Part shown: in pieces, positions 32,706 to 41,662 of the stretch
Numbering within the stretch: the stretch's first letter is position 1
How the letters are laid out: the number at the start of each line of letters is the position of its first letter
NCBI GenBank assembly: GCA_947175265.1
Contig: CAMWMD010000024.1
Span: forward strand, 1 to 43,518
DNA: 43,518 bases
Origin: an uncultured Porphyromonadaceae bacterium
Lineage (GTDB): Bacteria; Bacteroidota; Bacteroidia; Bacteroidales; Muribaculaceae
Direction of reading: 5' to 3'
Translations under genes and position numbers: made by a program
The notes under the pieces: model-generated
Database searches by the model: none
What the model was told of the DNA's origin: nothing
What the model saw: the letters and a program-made list of their open reading frames with translations, nothing else

Positions 32706-34325
32706 TTATTCAGGGAGATTGTCTATCCAGTTTTCATGAGAGCCGAGATTGGCCACCTGCTCGTCGAAATTATCACGGTCGATGGCCCGATTTCTCATCC
32801 TGTTGCGGTAGGAGTAGACTGTGTTGACGGAGTAGTGAAGTATCTGGGCGATTTTTGTGCTCTGGTTGATGCCGAGACGTATGAATACATAGATGCGGAG
32901 TTCGGGAGTGAGGAGCTCGCCGGCCTTGAGTTCGATCTGCTTGTCGGGGGCGAGAAGAGTGTTGATGCTCTCGACGAAATCGGGGTACAGGTCAAGTAGC
33001 GCCTTGTCGACGAGGGAGTAGAAGCCTTCCGAATCCTGCTCGTTGATTTTCCCGGAATTGATCATCTTCACGAGGTCTTCGGTCTGTCCGGCCGCGATTT
33101 TCCTGCCCACGAGCATCGTCAGGTTGTCAAGCCGGCGGGAATAGTTTGAGCAGAGGGCTATGAAGTTGGCCACGTATGCCTCCAGTTTTTTGGTAGAGGA
33201 TGAGAGTTTCTTTTCATTGGCACGAATTTTTCGGGAGTTGCGGAGGAAAATGAAAGCGAGGGCTGCCGTGAGTATGAAGAGCACCGTCGAAGTAACGGCA
33301 TAGATGGCCATTGAGTTGTGCGATCTCCGCAACTCTTTCTGGTTTGTGGTCTCTATGAGGGAGGCTATATTCGAGATGGCGGCCGTACGCATGCGTACGT
33401 TTCCGGTAATGGCGTCCTCGAGCGACTGCGAGATGTAGCGGTTGGCTCTCTCGTAATCCCCCTGACGGTATAGCCAGCGGGCAAGTTCCTGTAGAGCCAG
33501 CCCCTCCTTTACGTTGGCGAGGATATCGCTTTGGGCGGCAATCGCCAGATATTTAACGTAGTTTTCGAAATCCCCCTGATTTTTGTAGGCCTGGGCAAGT
33601 TGATAAGCCAGCATACCGTGGAAATTATCGGATAGGGGTACCTCCTTAAGGAATTTCGAGAGCATGACTTCAGCACGTTGCCAATCGGATGATTTGACCA
33701 GTTCGGAACAATATAGGAAACGATACATGGTGTCGGTGTGCGGCAGGTATTTCAACAGGCTGTCGCTCATGGCCTGTTGAGTCTTCTGCAGGGTCGTCAC
33801 ATATTCATCGAGACCCTGAGCGTGGGAAGCGGCGTAGGAGTATGCCATGCGGGTGGTGTTCCAGTATTCTATCTTGAGGTCAAGGGGCATCCCTTCCGGA
33901 CTTATGGAGTCAAGCCGGGTGAGCGCGGCATAGAAAAGACCACTGGTGGAGATGGCCTGAATGGCTTTCAGTTTGCCGTAAGTGATTTCGTCTTTAGATA
34001 AGGTGGAGGGGGCGTATTCCATCGCATAGCGTGCTATCAGCGTGGCGGAGTCGGCATTCAGAAGGCGGTATTGCGACGACAATTCAAGGAGCGTTTGCCA
34101 CAACCGGAGAGAGTCGGTGATATTGCGGCTTTCTGCACGCAGGGAGTCAATGGCTATGCGCCGTTGGTCGCGGTACATGTTGATGTTGTCAAGTGTCTTG
34201 TCAAGCGCCTTGAGTTGCGATTGCGCTGTGTCGGGCGAGTCCGTGCGGTCTTTGCCGGAGCATGCGATGAGCAGAGAGACCGTGATGAGCATGACAAATG
34301 AAATTGCGAATAAGAGTTTTCTCAT
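32706..34325 (-). CDS. Membrane TPR protein with C-terminal LuxR-like HTH, DUF6377-type regulator
   Basis: A 539-aa protein with a lipobox-like IAC near residue 22, a periplasmic helical TPR-like region (about 30-325, e.g. AYQLAQAYKNQGDFENYVKYL), one membrane helix (about 335-357, AIYAVTSTVLFILTAALAFIFL), a coiled linker and a cytoplasmic domain with LTPELRIYVFIRLGINQSTKIAQILHYSVNTVYSYRNRMRNRA (split LTPELRIYVFIRLG, NQSTKIAQILHYS, VNTVYSYRNRMRNRA), a helix-turn-helix like LuxR/GerE. This is the layout of Bacteroidales one-component membrane regulators such as DUF6377 proteins. Ligand and targets unknown. It is divergent from the M16 peptidase gene. If the lipobox were used the protein would be anchored at the outer face, which would conflict with the membrane helix; an uncleaved signal anchor is more likely. 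Confidence 0.75.
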   Translation of the reverse strand: MRKLLFAISFVMLITVSLLIACSGKDRTDSPDTAQSQLKALDKTLDNINMYRDQRRIAIDSLRAESRNITDSLRLWQTLLELSSQYRLLNADSATLIARYAMEYAPSTLSKDEITYGKLKAIQAISTSGLFYAALTRLDSISPEGMPLDLKIEYWNTTRMAYSYAASHAQGLDEYVTTLQKTQQAMSDSLLKYLPHTDTMYRFLYCSELVKSSDWQRAEVMLSKFLKEVPLSDNFHGMLAYQLAQAYKNQGDFENYVKYLAIAAQSDILANVKEGLALQELARWLYRQGDYERANRYISQSLEDAITGNVRMRTAAISNIASLIETTNQKELRRSHNSMAIYAVTSTVLFILTAALAFIFLRNSRKIRANEKKLSSSTKKLEAYVANFIALCSNYSRRLDNLTMLVGRKIAAGQTEDLVKMINSGKINEQDSEGFYSLVDKALLDLYPDFVESINTLLAPDKQIELKAGELLTPELRIYVFIRLGINQSTKIAQILHYSVNTVYSYRNRMRNRAIDRDNFDEQVANLGSHENWIDNLPE

Positions 34326-34365
34326 GAGTCAGAGGTAAAAGTTGAAGAGGGTGAGAAAAGTAAAA

Positions 34366-34397
34366 TTGCAAATTTAGGGATTTTTTTATTAATTTTG
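34366..34397 (+). promoter_or_regulatory. Promoter of the M16 peptidase operon
   Basis: TTG (34366-34368), 21-bp spacer, TAATTTTG (34390-34397). A minus-strand TAAATTTG (34376-34369) for the regulator gene overlaps its -33 box, so the two divergent promoters may compete. Confidence 0.6.
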
Positions 34398-34436
34398 CGC
34401 ATCAAAACCGTAGAATATTCCCAACAGGTAAAAAAT

Positions 34437-35660
34437 ATGAGCCGAACGACCACAGTTTACACCCTTGCAAACGGCCTGAGGGTGTTGTGCTGGCCCTGCG
34501 ACAGCCTTGTCAGTTATATTGGAGTTTCTGTTAATGCCGGCAGCCGCGATGAGGATGAGACTTGTCATGGTCTCGCACATTTTGTGGAGCATACCGTTTT
34601 CAAAGGGACCGACAAGAGGAAGGTGTGGCAGATATCCGACCGTATGGAGTCGGTAGGCGGCGACCTTAACGCCTATACATCCAAGGAGGATACGATGGTC
34701 TATACAGGCGCGCCAGCAGGATATGAGGAGAGGGCTGTGGAATTACTGGCTGATATACTTTCCTCAAGCCGTTTCCCGAAGGAGGAGATCGACCGGGAGA
34801 GGGGGGTGGTGATCGAGGAGATTAAGAGTTATCTCGATTCGCCTTCCGAGACTGTGGTAGACCGTTTTGAGGATCTCGCATACAAAGGGTCGGGGCTCGC
34901 ACACAATATCCTCGGCACTCCTGATAGCGTGGAGAGGCTGGGGAGTGACGATTGCCGCCGTTTTCTCGACCGGTTCTATACTCCGGGCAATATGGTGCTC
35001 TACTGTTCATCGCCTATACAGCCGGAGAAGTTCCTCCGTCTGGCTGAGAAATATTTCGGCTGCATGCATTTCCCCTTCACCCCTCACGACAGAATACTCC
35101 CTCCTCCGATGGAACCCTTCTCAATGACAGAGGATTTCGGCTCACACCAGGCTAATACGATTATAGGGGCGCGAATTATGGGCAGGAATGATCCCCGCCG
35201 GTTTGCCTTGTATCTCCTGAACAATTATCTTGGTGGCGCGGGCATGAACTCCCGACTCAACCGCGAACTGCGCGAGAAGCGTGGGTTTGTCTATGCCGTA
35301 GACAGTTTTACGAACCTCATGACCGACACAGGGCTCCTGATGGTGTATTTCGGGTCAGACCCCTCGAAAGTGGATAAATGCAAGAAGATAATATTCAACG
35401 AACTCGATAGGCTCGCCCAGTCGCCTATATCCGGCGTCACGTTCGAGAAGATGAAAAGACAGTATTGCGGACAGTTGATCGTGTCTTCCGACCGCAGGGA
35501 GGGTAGGGTAATGTCAATGGCGAAGACGTTGTTGTTCTCCGGTGAGGTGAGGGACATTTCCGACACCGCCGAGTGTATCCGCGCCGTCACTCCGGAGGAG
35601 GTAAGGAGGGTGGCCGAGATGGTGGCGCCGTCAAGATGTTCCATGCTTACTTTGATCTGA
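34437..35660 (+). CDS. M16-family zinc peptidase
   Basis: A 407-aa protein starting at ATG 34437 (MSRTTTVYTLANGLRV); a longer frame begins inside the promoter and is rejected. The inverted zinc motif HxxEH is HFVEH (His 48, Glu 51, His 52) in GLAHFVEHTVFKGTDKR, with the third ligand in the VVIEEIKSY helix (about residue 122-130). The C-terminal half is the inactive lobe, with the RxxxxY-type segment GFVYAVDSF. Length matches bacterial processing-peptidase-like M16 members that act as two-lobe subunits. No signal peptide, so likely cytosolic. dusB follows 3 bp later in the same operon. Confidence 0.9.
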   Translation: MSRTTTVYTLANGLRVLCWPCDSLVSYIGVSVNAGSRDEDETCHGLAHFVEHTVFKGTDKRKVWQISDRMESVGGDLNAYTSKEDTMVYTGAPAGYEERAVELLADILSSSRFPKEEIDRERGVVIEEIKSYLDSPSETVVDRFEDLAYKGSGLAHNILGTPDSVERLGSDDCRRFLDRFYTPGNMVLYCSSPIQPEKFLRLAEKYFGCMHFPFTPHDRILPPPMEPFSMTEDFGSHQANTIIGARIMGRNDPRRFALYLLNNYLGGAGMNSRLNRELREKRGFVYAVDSFTNLMTDTGLLMVYFGSDPSKVDKCKKIIFNELDRLAQSPISGVTFEKMKRQYCGQLIVSSDRREGRVMSMAKTLLFSGEVRDISDTAECIRAVTPEEVRRVAEMVAPSRCSMLTLI

Positions 35661-35663
35661 AAG

Positions 35664-36656
35664 ATGAAGATAGGAAATATAGATATAGGGGAGAGGCCTG
35701 TGATGCTCGCTCCCATGGAAGACGTGACTGATCCCTCGTTCCGCCTCATCTGCCGTGAGCAGGGGGCGAGGATGGTATATACGGAGTTTGTTTCGGCCGA
35801 GGCGCTTGTGCGTAATATCGCCTCCACAGCACGGAAACTGAACATCGACGATAGGGAGCGCCCGGTGGCTATCCAGATATACGGGCGTGACGTGGAGCCT
35901 ATGGTGGAGGCCGCGAAGATGGTGGAGGAGGCCGGCCCCGACCTTATCGACATAAATTTCGGTTGCCCCGTGAAGAAGGTGGCCGGGAAAGGGGCCGGAG
36001 CCGGTATGCTGAGGGATATCCCCAAGATGCTTGCCATAACGGAGGCGGTGGTGAAGGCTGTGGCTCTCCCTGTCACCGTGAAGACCCGTCTGGGATGGGA
36101 TTGCGAGAACAAGATTATAACTGACCTGGGACCGAGACTCCAGGATTGCGGGATAAAGGCTCTGACCGTGCATGGGCGCACGCGCTCACAGATGTACACG
36201 GGACATGCCGACTGGACATTGATCGGCGAACTTAAGGCTGACCCGAGGATGGAGATCCCTGTGATCGGCAATGGCGACATCACGACTCCGGAGGAGTGCG
36301 TGAGGGCTTTTGACGAGTATGGTGTTGACGGCGTTATGATCGGACGCGGAGCGATTGGTTCTCCATGGATTTTCCGGGAGGTAGACAGTTTTGTGCATGG
36401 CGGGGAAAGAGTCAGGGTGGAGGATGCCGAGAAGTTTGCGTTGTTGCGCCGTCAGATACGGGAAAGCATCGACCGTATTGACGAATACCGCGGTATACTT
36501 CACATCCGCAGGCACCTGGCGGCGACACCTCTATTCAAGGGGCTTCCCGATTTCCGACAGACCAGGATAAGGATGCTCCGTGCGGAGACGGCTGACGAAT
36601 TAGAACAGATTTTCCGGGAAATAGAGGAACGATATTTCAGTGGCGCGGTGGTGTGA
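35664..36656 (+). CDS. dusB: tRNA-dihydrouridine synthase B
   Basis: A 330-aa FMN-dependent enzyme that reduces uridine to dihydrouridine in the D-loop of tRNA. Motifs: MLAPMEDVTDPSFRLICRE at the start, DINFGCPVKKVAGKGAGAGML with catalytic Cys 101, KTRLGWD, LTVHGRTRSQMYTG and IGNGDITTPEE, GRGAIGSPWIF for FMN phosphate. Normal length for DusB. It is translationally coupled to the M16 peptidase gene (4-bp gap). Confidence 0.93.
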   Translation: MKIGNIDIGERPVMLAPMEDVTDPSFRLICREQGARMVYTEFVSAEALVRNIASTARKLNIDDRERPVAIQIYGRDVEPMVEAAKMVEEAGPDLIDINFGCPVKKVAGKGAGAGMLRDIPKMLAITEAVVKAVALPVTVKTRLGWDCENKIITDLGPRLQDCGIKALTVHGRTRSQMYTGHADWTLIGELKADPRMEIPVIGNGDITTPEECVRAFDEYGVDGVMIGRGAIGSPWIFREVDSFVHGGERVRVEDAEKFALLRRQIRESIDRIDEYRGILHIRRHLAATPLFKGLPDFRQTRIRMLRAETADELEQIFREIEERYFSGAVV

Positions 36657-36737
36657 GGCCCGTTTCTTGCGTTATTATATAAGGACTATACTATATATAG
36701 GATCCCGGTTTTTCGGAAAAATAAACATTATTGCTAA

Positions 36738-37496
36738 ATGAGAAGGATATTCTTCATTGCTTTTTTCGTGTTGGCGACGCTGGCGTCTTACGCACAGGAG
36801 ATACAGTCGTACAAGGTTGAGGTAGGCCAGTTTGACCGTCTTAAGGTGACTGACAACGTGAATGTGGTCTACCGTTGTCTGCCTGATTCATCCGGATTCG
36901 TGCAGTACAGCGGTGCCAAGGAGTTTGCGGATGCTTTCATACTCACCCCAAAAGATGGCCAACTGCGCATACAGGTTTCGACCGAGGATGTGGGGCATCC
37001 CGACCTGCCGGTGCTTTATGTCTATTCCGATTTCCTGACCTCTGTCGAGAATTCATCCACGTTCACACTCGTGGTGGAGAACCCGGCGCCCTGTGCCGAT
37101 TTCAAGGCTACGCAGATAGGCAACGGTACGTTGATCGTGGAGAATGTCAAGGCGAATAAGGTCGATGCCTCTCTTGCCACAGGCAACGGAAACGTGAACG
37201 TGTCAGGCACATGCAGGGAAGCGGTGTTCAAAATGGTGGGGACGGGAACAATCTCCGCCGACCGCCTTCAGGCAGGAAAGGTGCAGTGTAAGATTCTGGG
37301 GAGCGGCACAATAGGGTGCTGGCCTATGGAGACTCTCAATGTGAAGGGACTCGGCTCCACAAAGATATATTATAAAGGAGACCCGCTGATAAAGAAGGTA
37401 GGGGGCGGAAAACTGTTCCCGCTTCCGGAGGGGGCGCCTGCCGATGTCGTTGTGGAGGAGGAATATCCGGAAGAAAAGACCGTAGGGGATGAGTGA
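36738..37496 (+). CDS. Exported GIN-domain (DUF2807) protein
   Basis: A 252-aa protein with signal peptide MRRIFFIAFFVLATLASYAQ. The mature part is a right-handed beta-helix repeat of the head GIN type: FDRLKVTDNVNVVYR near the start and the G-rich strands IGNGTLIVENVKANKVDAS, GNGNVNVSGTCREAVFKM, GSGTIGCWPMETLNVKGLGS. These domains are common in Bacteroidetes surface proteins of unknown role. It ends with an acidic tail, and its last 8 bp overlap the start of the flippase gene. The gap before it (36657-36737) holds CTATATATAG and no clear promoter. Confidence 0.85.
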   Translation: MRRIFFIAFFVLATLASYAQEIQSYKVEVGQFDRLKVTDNVNVVYRCLPDSSGFVQYSGAKEFADAFILTPKDGQLRIQVSTEDVGHPDLPVLYVYSDFLTSVENSSTFTLVVENPAPCADFKATQIGNGTLIVENVKANKVDASLATGNGNVNVSGTCREAVFKMVGTGTISADRLQAGKVQCKILGSGTIGCWPMETLNVKGLGSTKIYYKGDPLIKKVGGGKLFPLPEGAPADVVVEEEYPEEKTVGDE

Positions 37497-38973
37497 GCCG
37501 GACCTTGCTGAAGAACCGTCACTGAAACTCCGCACGGCACGTACCCTAAAATGGAACACGGTAGACCGTCTCGCGTCGCAGGTACTCTACGGCGTGGTCG
37601 GGGTGGTGCTCGCTAATGTGGTTTCGCAGGATGACTTCGGCCTTGTCGGGGCTTTGCTCGTGTTCCAATCGTTTGCAATTATTTTCGCCGACAGTGGGTT
37701 CGGCGCGGCGCTCCTTCAGCGTAAAGACCCGACGGAGCAGGACTATTCCACCGTTTTCTGGTTCAATTTCGTGGTGAGTGTGGGCATTTACTGGATTCTG
37801 TGGTTCTGTGCCCCCTGGATAGCTGAGATTTTTCAGGGCGACCGTAGGCTGATACCTTTGTCGAAGGTAATGTTCCTCACGTTTGTACTCAATGCCCTTG
37901 CCATAGTGCAGACCAACCGCCTCATGAAGCGTATGGACGTGAAGATGATTGCCGTGAGCAATGTGGTGGCGCAGGTCGTCGGTGGAGGAGTGGGCATACT
38001 GCTTGCCCTCCTAGGTTATGGCGCGTGGGCACTCGTATGGCAGTCGGTCACGCTGGCCGGAGTGAAGACGGGAATATTATGGCTGACCGGGAAATGGTAT
38101 CCCGTTTGCTTTATAAGGAAAACCTCATTGCAGCGTGTATGGCGTATAGGATTGAGTGTATTCTCCTCATCCATGCTCAACACGATATTCCTCACGATAT
38201 ATTCTTTCGTCATAGGTGCTTTCTTCTCGCTGAGATCGCTGGGCGTATACACGCAGGCTGACAAATGGAGCAAGATGGGAAGCGCCTCACTGTCGCAGGT
38301 GCTCACGTCAAGTTTCGTGCCGCTTCTTTCGCGCGTGCAGGATAACGCTGACGATTTCCACCGCTATGTGCAGAAGATAAACCGCTTCACCGCTTTCATA
38401 CTGTTTCCAGCCATGATAGGGCTGGCTGTGGTGGGTGCGCCTCTGTTCCATACTTTGTTCGGACATAAGTGGGATGCTGCAATACCCCTTTTCATGATTC
38501 TCACGGTAAGGGGCATTCCTGTTGTGCTTGTCTCCCTTTACGGCAATTATCTTCTTGCCAAGGGTTTCGGCAGACGTTTGTTCATCATAGAGGTGGTAAA
38601 GGATCTGGCGATACTTGTGGCGATAGTGCTCACCATAGGGAGCCATGATGTGGATACGCTTGTGTGGGGGCAGTTCTTTGCATCGGCCATGACATATTTC
38701 GTGGTAGTGGTCATGACAGCGAGGTCTCTTGGTTATGGGTTGGGAAGAATGATAGGAGACCTCTGTCCTTTCCTGCTGTGTGCCCTGCTGATGGCCGTCG
38801 CTTGCCTGCTGATAGGAGAGGTTATATCGGTGCCCATACTTAGGCTTATGGCAGAGATAGCAGTCGGTGGGTCGGTTTATATAGGAATGATGCGGTTGAT
38901 GCGTTTCCCCGAACTGAAGGAAGCAGCCGGTTATCTTCTCGGACGTTTCCGCCGGCGAGCCCGAAAGCAATGA
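37489..38973 (+). CDS. Oligosaccharide flippase, Wzx/MATE-like
   Basis: A 494-aa integral membrane protein with about 12-14 helices. The start, LKWNTVDRLASQVLYGVVGVVLANVVSQDDFGLVGALLVFQSFAIIFADSGFGAALLQR (first part about residues 17-75), matches the polysaccharide biosynthesis/lipopolysaccharide O-antigen flippase family (RfbX/Wzx). It would move lipid-linked oligosaccharide across the inner membrane. No glycosyltransferase genes are near, which is unusual for a Wzx and suggests a housekeeping-type or orphan flippase. Overlaps the GIN gene by 8 bp, so the two are coupled. Confidence 0.85.
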   Translation: MSEPDLAEEPSLKLRTARTLKWNTVDRLASQVLYGVVGVVLANVVSQDDFGLVGALLVFQSFAIIFADSGFGAALLQRKDPTEQDYSTVFWFNFVVSVGIYWILWFCAPWIAEIFQGDRRLIPLSKVMFLTFVLNALAIVQTNRLMKRMDVKMIAVSNVVAQVVGGGVGILLALLGYGAWALVWQSVTLAGVKTGILWLTGKWYPVCFIRKTSLQRVWRIGLSVFSSSMLNTIFLTIYSFVIGAFFSLRSLGVYTQADKWSKMGSASLSQVLTSSFVPLLSRVQDNADDFHRYVQKINRFTAFILFPAMIGLAVVGAPLFHTLFGHKWDAAIPLFMILTVRGIPVVLVSLYGNYLLAKGFGRRLFIIEVVKDLAILVAIVLTIGSHDVDTLVWGQFFASAMTYFVVVVMTARSLGYGLGRMIGDLCPFLLCALLMAVACLLIGEVISVPILRLMAEIAVGGSVYIGMMRLMRFPELKEAAGYLLGRFRRRARKQ

Positions 38974-39336
38974 CAGTTCATACGCTTTTAGCATACCCTC
39001 AAGCAATGAAAGTGACCGGTTTCAAGTTACGGCGTTCCTTTTGGTATATTTGTGAAATGAGGATGCGAGCGTTTAGAGGCTACGGTGTTTCTTTCGACAT
39101 GCAAGTAAAAATGTGAAGACAGAAGGGAAGCAGTGGAGAAGTAGAGTCATAAGTGATATACCAAAAAGAATGTAAAAGGAAAGTCCAATCGTAATAGTAA
39201 AACGAAAAATATACGAATAGGCACTAAGCATCAAGAAAAATCAGGTCAAGTGGAGAAAAATATGAATATTTAAAATGCAAATAATCAGTAAGGTATAAAA
39301 TTTTAAAATAAAAAAGAGAAAAAAGTTGACGAAATA
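38974..39336. other. Non-coding gap with a 15-bp inverted repeat
   Basis: No supported gene in 360 bp. An imperfect inverted repeat, TTTTGGTATAT (39039-39049) and ATATACCAAAA (39156-39166) with extension to 14/15 bp, brackets about 105 nt; it could be a decayed small element. The end becomes AT-rich before the tRNA-Phe promoter. Confidence 0.5.
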
Positions 39337-39368
39337 TTTGGCAGAACCGAAAATAATGTCTAACTTTG
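39337..39368 (+). promoter_or_regulatory. Promoter of tRNA-Phe
   Basis: TTTG (39337-39340), 20-bp spacer, TAACTTTG (39361-39368), an exact consensus. Confidence 0.8.
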
Positions 39369-39426
39369 CACTCGCAAACGGGAAACAACAACACTGTAAA
39401 GAGATACAGAGTAATCCTGACAAGTA

Positions 39427-39502
39427 GGTGCCATAGCTCAGTTGGTAGAGCAAAGGACTGAAAATCCTTGTGTCCCCGGTTCGATTCCTGGTGGCACCAC
39501 CA
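39427..39502 (+). tRNA. tRNA-Phe (GAA)
   Basis: Acceptor stem GGTGCCA/TGGCACC, anticodon stem-loop AGGA-CTGAAAA-TCCT with anticodon GAA, T-loop GGTTCGATTCC, and an encoded 3' CCA (39500-39502). tRNA genes are common integration sites, and the DNA downstream is clearly foreign in character. Confidence 0.96.
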
Positions 39503-39513
39503 AAGTAAAAGTT

Positions 39514-39549
39514 AAATCGCTAATTCACACTGAATTGGCGATTTTTCTT
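39514..39549 (+). terminator. Terminator of tRNA-Phe
   Basis: Stem AAATCGC-T-AATTC with GAATT-G-GCGATTT (39514-39526 with 39532-39544) and TTTCTTT after. Confidence 0.8.
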
Positions 39550-39550
39550 T

Positions 39551-39588
39551 TAGTCACTATCGCCCGTAGTCACTATAATAGTCACTAT
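39551..39588. repeat. Three TAGTCACTAT copies in tandem
   Basis: TAGTCACTAT at 39551, 39567 and 39579 (the last as ATAGTCACTAT from 39578). The full motif is an odd palindrome ATAGT-S-ACTAT. Further copies at 39694, 39722, 42401 (one mismatch) and 42429. Found only in the tRNA-Phe-linked region. Confidence 0.8.
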
Positions 39589-39693
39589 CCAAACCCCTCT
39601 AAATCACATTAAATCGGCTCGATTAAATGCTCTTAAAAAGTTCCTTTTAATCTTCACGCCAATTAAACGCCTTATTAAATCCCTCCATAAAAA

Positions 39694-39732
39694 ATAGTGA
39701 CTATCCGCGTGGTGCGCCGGAATAGTCACTAT
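39694..39732. repeat. Paired 11-17-11 palindrome module, copy A
   Basis: ATAGTGACTAT (39694-39704), 17-nt spacer CCGCGTGGTGCGCCGGA, ATAGTCACTAT (39722-39732). Copy B at 42401-42439 has the same spacing and 12/17 identical spacer bases. Confidence 0.8.
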
Positions 39733-39785
39733 AATAACAAAGAAGCCTTAACGGAGGTTAGCGCGTCAATCAGACGCAGAGTCGA

Positions 39786-40167
39786 TTAATCTTCCAGGTC
39801 AGTGATTTCAATGACGAAATCACAGTCTAGAGCTTTCTTAGGCGAGAGCCATCCGACAACTCTCATCAGGGCAAGCAGGTCTTCGGCCTTGCATAGCCCC
39901 TGCGTCAATGGAAATGTGAGTCGCGCCGAGTGAAGCGATGGTTGCGGCGGTAGCGTTTAGTCCGACAAAATGTACATTTACCTTGACGGGATTGCGGAAA
40001 GCGGCAGAGATTGACAAGCCGGTGGCGAGCGAACCGCCGAAGCTGTCGATGAATACATTAACCTCCTTACCCTCGTTCTTGGCGAGGGTTTTGTCAACGG
40101 TCGAGCGGTCGAAGTCCCAGCCTCCGACATAGCCTTTGAGCGAGATATGGTATGTGGTTTTTGACAT
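39786..40167 (-). pseudogene. ClpP-like phage head-maturation protease, broken
   Basis: From ATG 40167 (MSKTTYHISLKGYVGGWDFD) the frame gives a ClpP-fold N-terminal half with VNVFIDSFGGSLATGLSISAAF and VGLNATAATIASLGATHISID. The serine of the usual nucleophile motif is Thr here (NAT). After ISIDAGAM the frame is lost; another frame resumes with KAEDLLALMRVVGWLSPKKA and ends LDCDFVIEITDLED-stop at 39786, matching the family's C-terminal end. The middle of the domain with the catalytic His is missing, so this is an internal deletion plus frameshift. Such proteases sit in tailed-phage morphogenesis modules, which suggests a prophage remnant. Confidence 0.75.
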
Positions 40168-40333
40168 GGCGTATTGTGAATTGATTCGCATTGAGCAGTA
40201 TTCAAAGATGCTCAGCGAATGTTAATTAGGCCACAAAGTTACCTCTATATGTTAGGAGTGGAAAAGACGCAAAAAAGGCCTTCTCAACAGAAGACCAATA
40301 TTGTAAATATAATTTTGAGGTGTCTAAAAAATA

Positions 40334-41542
40334 TTACTTTTTTAAATATTTACGTTCTAAAAAAGGGATAAAATTAGCAAGACCATCTAAATCATCTGTA
40401 CCACAAAAATTAGCGACAGGATTTCCATTTTCATCAAAAGCGTAAACCCAAAGCCATACGTTGTGGGGTTGTCGCATTAGAGCAACGGTAGTGACATCTA
40501 TATCAGATTCAAACCCATGTGAACATGAAAACTCGTCCATTGTTAATGTTCCATTAACTTGAAATTGGACGCCTACAAGTGGTCCCTCATTAACAAAAAT
40601 GGCATCTTTTATTTCCAAAGTGCCATGAGGTGTTATAATGTAGGAGTCTCCTATTTCCCACTCTTCACGGTCCTCTTCGTCTCCAAGGGAAATAAAATTT
40701 CCTGTTCCGTTAAAATCTACTTCCCATAATGTATACTTCATATAAAATTTATTTAATGAAGACTTATTAACTTGGGAAATAACATTAGAAAAGTAGTTAT
40801 AACCAACTTTTATAGGTTGCGTGTTACGAAATTGCTCACGTAATGGATTTTTCTCGCGCCTCCTAAACAGATTCGCGAATAAATCGTCTTCAGAAAAATC
40901 AAAAGTGCCATAATAAGTATTTATAATTTCTTGAAGTTCCATCCGCTCCTTTAATTCGCCATTATCAAACTTGCCGCAATCAATTGTGCCATCAGAGTTA
41001 AAGTGAATTAATTTGCCAGAAAAACGCCGCGTAGCAGTATTCCCCATCCATATAGATCCGTCACGCATAAAATGAAATCCCATACCCACAAGGCCAACGC
41101 CATTTTGTATAGGTCCAGGTTTATAGCCAATAAGCAACTCTGCCACTTCATGGGAGGAATTAAAAGTATATACTGTTAACATATTTTCCTCTCTTCCGGC
41201 ATCCTGCATTTTAGTATAATACCAAAGAGCGAAGTCTGAAAGGTCAATCTGCAATTTATTGTCCTTATAATACCCAAATTCTGACAGCCTACCTCTGTTA
41301 ATACTCAATCCCCAACCATTACCACGATTGTTTGTAAACTGCATAGTCTGCATATACATGTCATAGCTTTCAATTGCAGGACCTTCAACAAGTCCTCTAT
41401 TAAAATTGCCATAAACATAATGGTCCGAATAAAATTTTTTACCGCACCCATGTGGAATGAATTGACCATTCTCAAAATATCCCCAACCTGAATATTTATG
41501 GCCATCTTCCAATCGTATCTTATTTTGCTGAATCAGCTCCAT
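40334..41542 (-). CDS. MORN-repeat-like protein in accessory DNA
   Basis: A 402-aa protein started at ATG 41542 (MELIQQNKIRLEDG) rather than upstream in the promoter. The N-terminal half has MORN-like units (YSGWGYFENGQFIPHGCGKKFY, YVYGNFNRGLVEGPA, GFHFMRDGSIWMGN, IDCGKFDNGEL), each a YxGxFxxGxxxG-type hairpin. The C-terminal half (about 240-402) has no family I recognise. No signal peptide or membrane helix. Base composition is clearly more AT-rich than the chromosome to the left, fitting acquisition. A TAACTTTG (41574-41567, minus) lies just upstream. Function unknown; effector, immunity or cargo protein are possible. Confidence 0.65.
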   Translation of the reverse strand: MELIQQNKIRLEDGHKYSGWGYFENGQFIPHGCGKKFYSDHYVYGNFNRGLVEGPAIESYDMYMQTMQFTNNRGNGWGLSINRGRLSEFGYYKDNKLQIDLSDFALWYYTKMQDAGREENMLTVYTFNSSHEVAELLIGYKPGPIQNGVGLVGMGFHFMRDGSIWMGNTATRRFSGKLIHFNSDGTIDCGKFDNGELKERMELQEIINTYYGTFDFSEDDLFANLFRRREKNPLREQFRNTQPIKVGYNYFSNVISQVNKSSLNKFYMKYTLWEVDFNGTGNFISLGDEEDREEWEIGDSYIITPHGTLEIKDAIFVNEGPLVGVQFQVNGTLTMDEFSCSHGFESDIDVTTVALMRQPHNVWLWVYAFDENGNPVANFCGTDDLDGLANFIPFLERKYLKK

Positions 41543-41566
41543 TGTTATGTTTTTTGTATTATGACG

Positions 41567-41574
41567 CAAAGTTA
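41567..41574 (-). promoter_or_regulatory. -7 element before the MORN-like gene
   Basis: Minus strand TAACTTTG, 25 bp upstream of the ATG at 41542; no good -33 TTTG at the usual spacing. Confidence 0.45.
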
Positions 41575-41662
41575 CAAAAAAAATCTTAATTATTAGCCTT
41601 TCCCTACAATGAAAAAGAGCCTTCCCTTTCGGAAAAGCCCTTGATGTAGAGGGGTCTGAGGG

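Noticed and set aside
34395..34436. Extended start of the M16 peptidase
   Set aside because: It begins at a TTG inside the -7 promoter element; ATG 34437 starts the conserved region.
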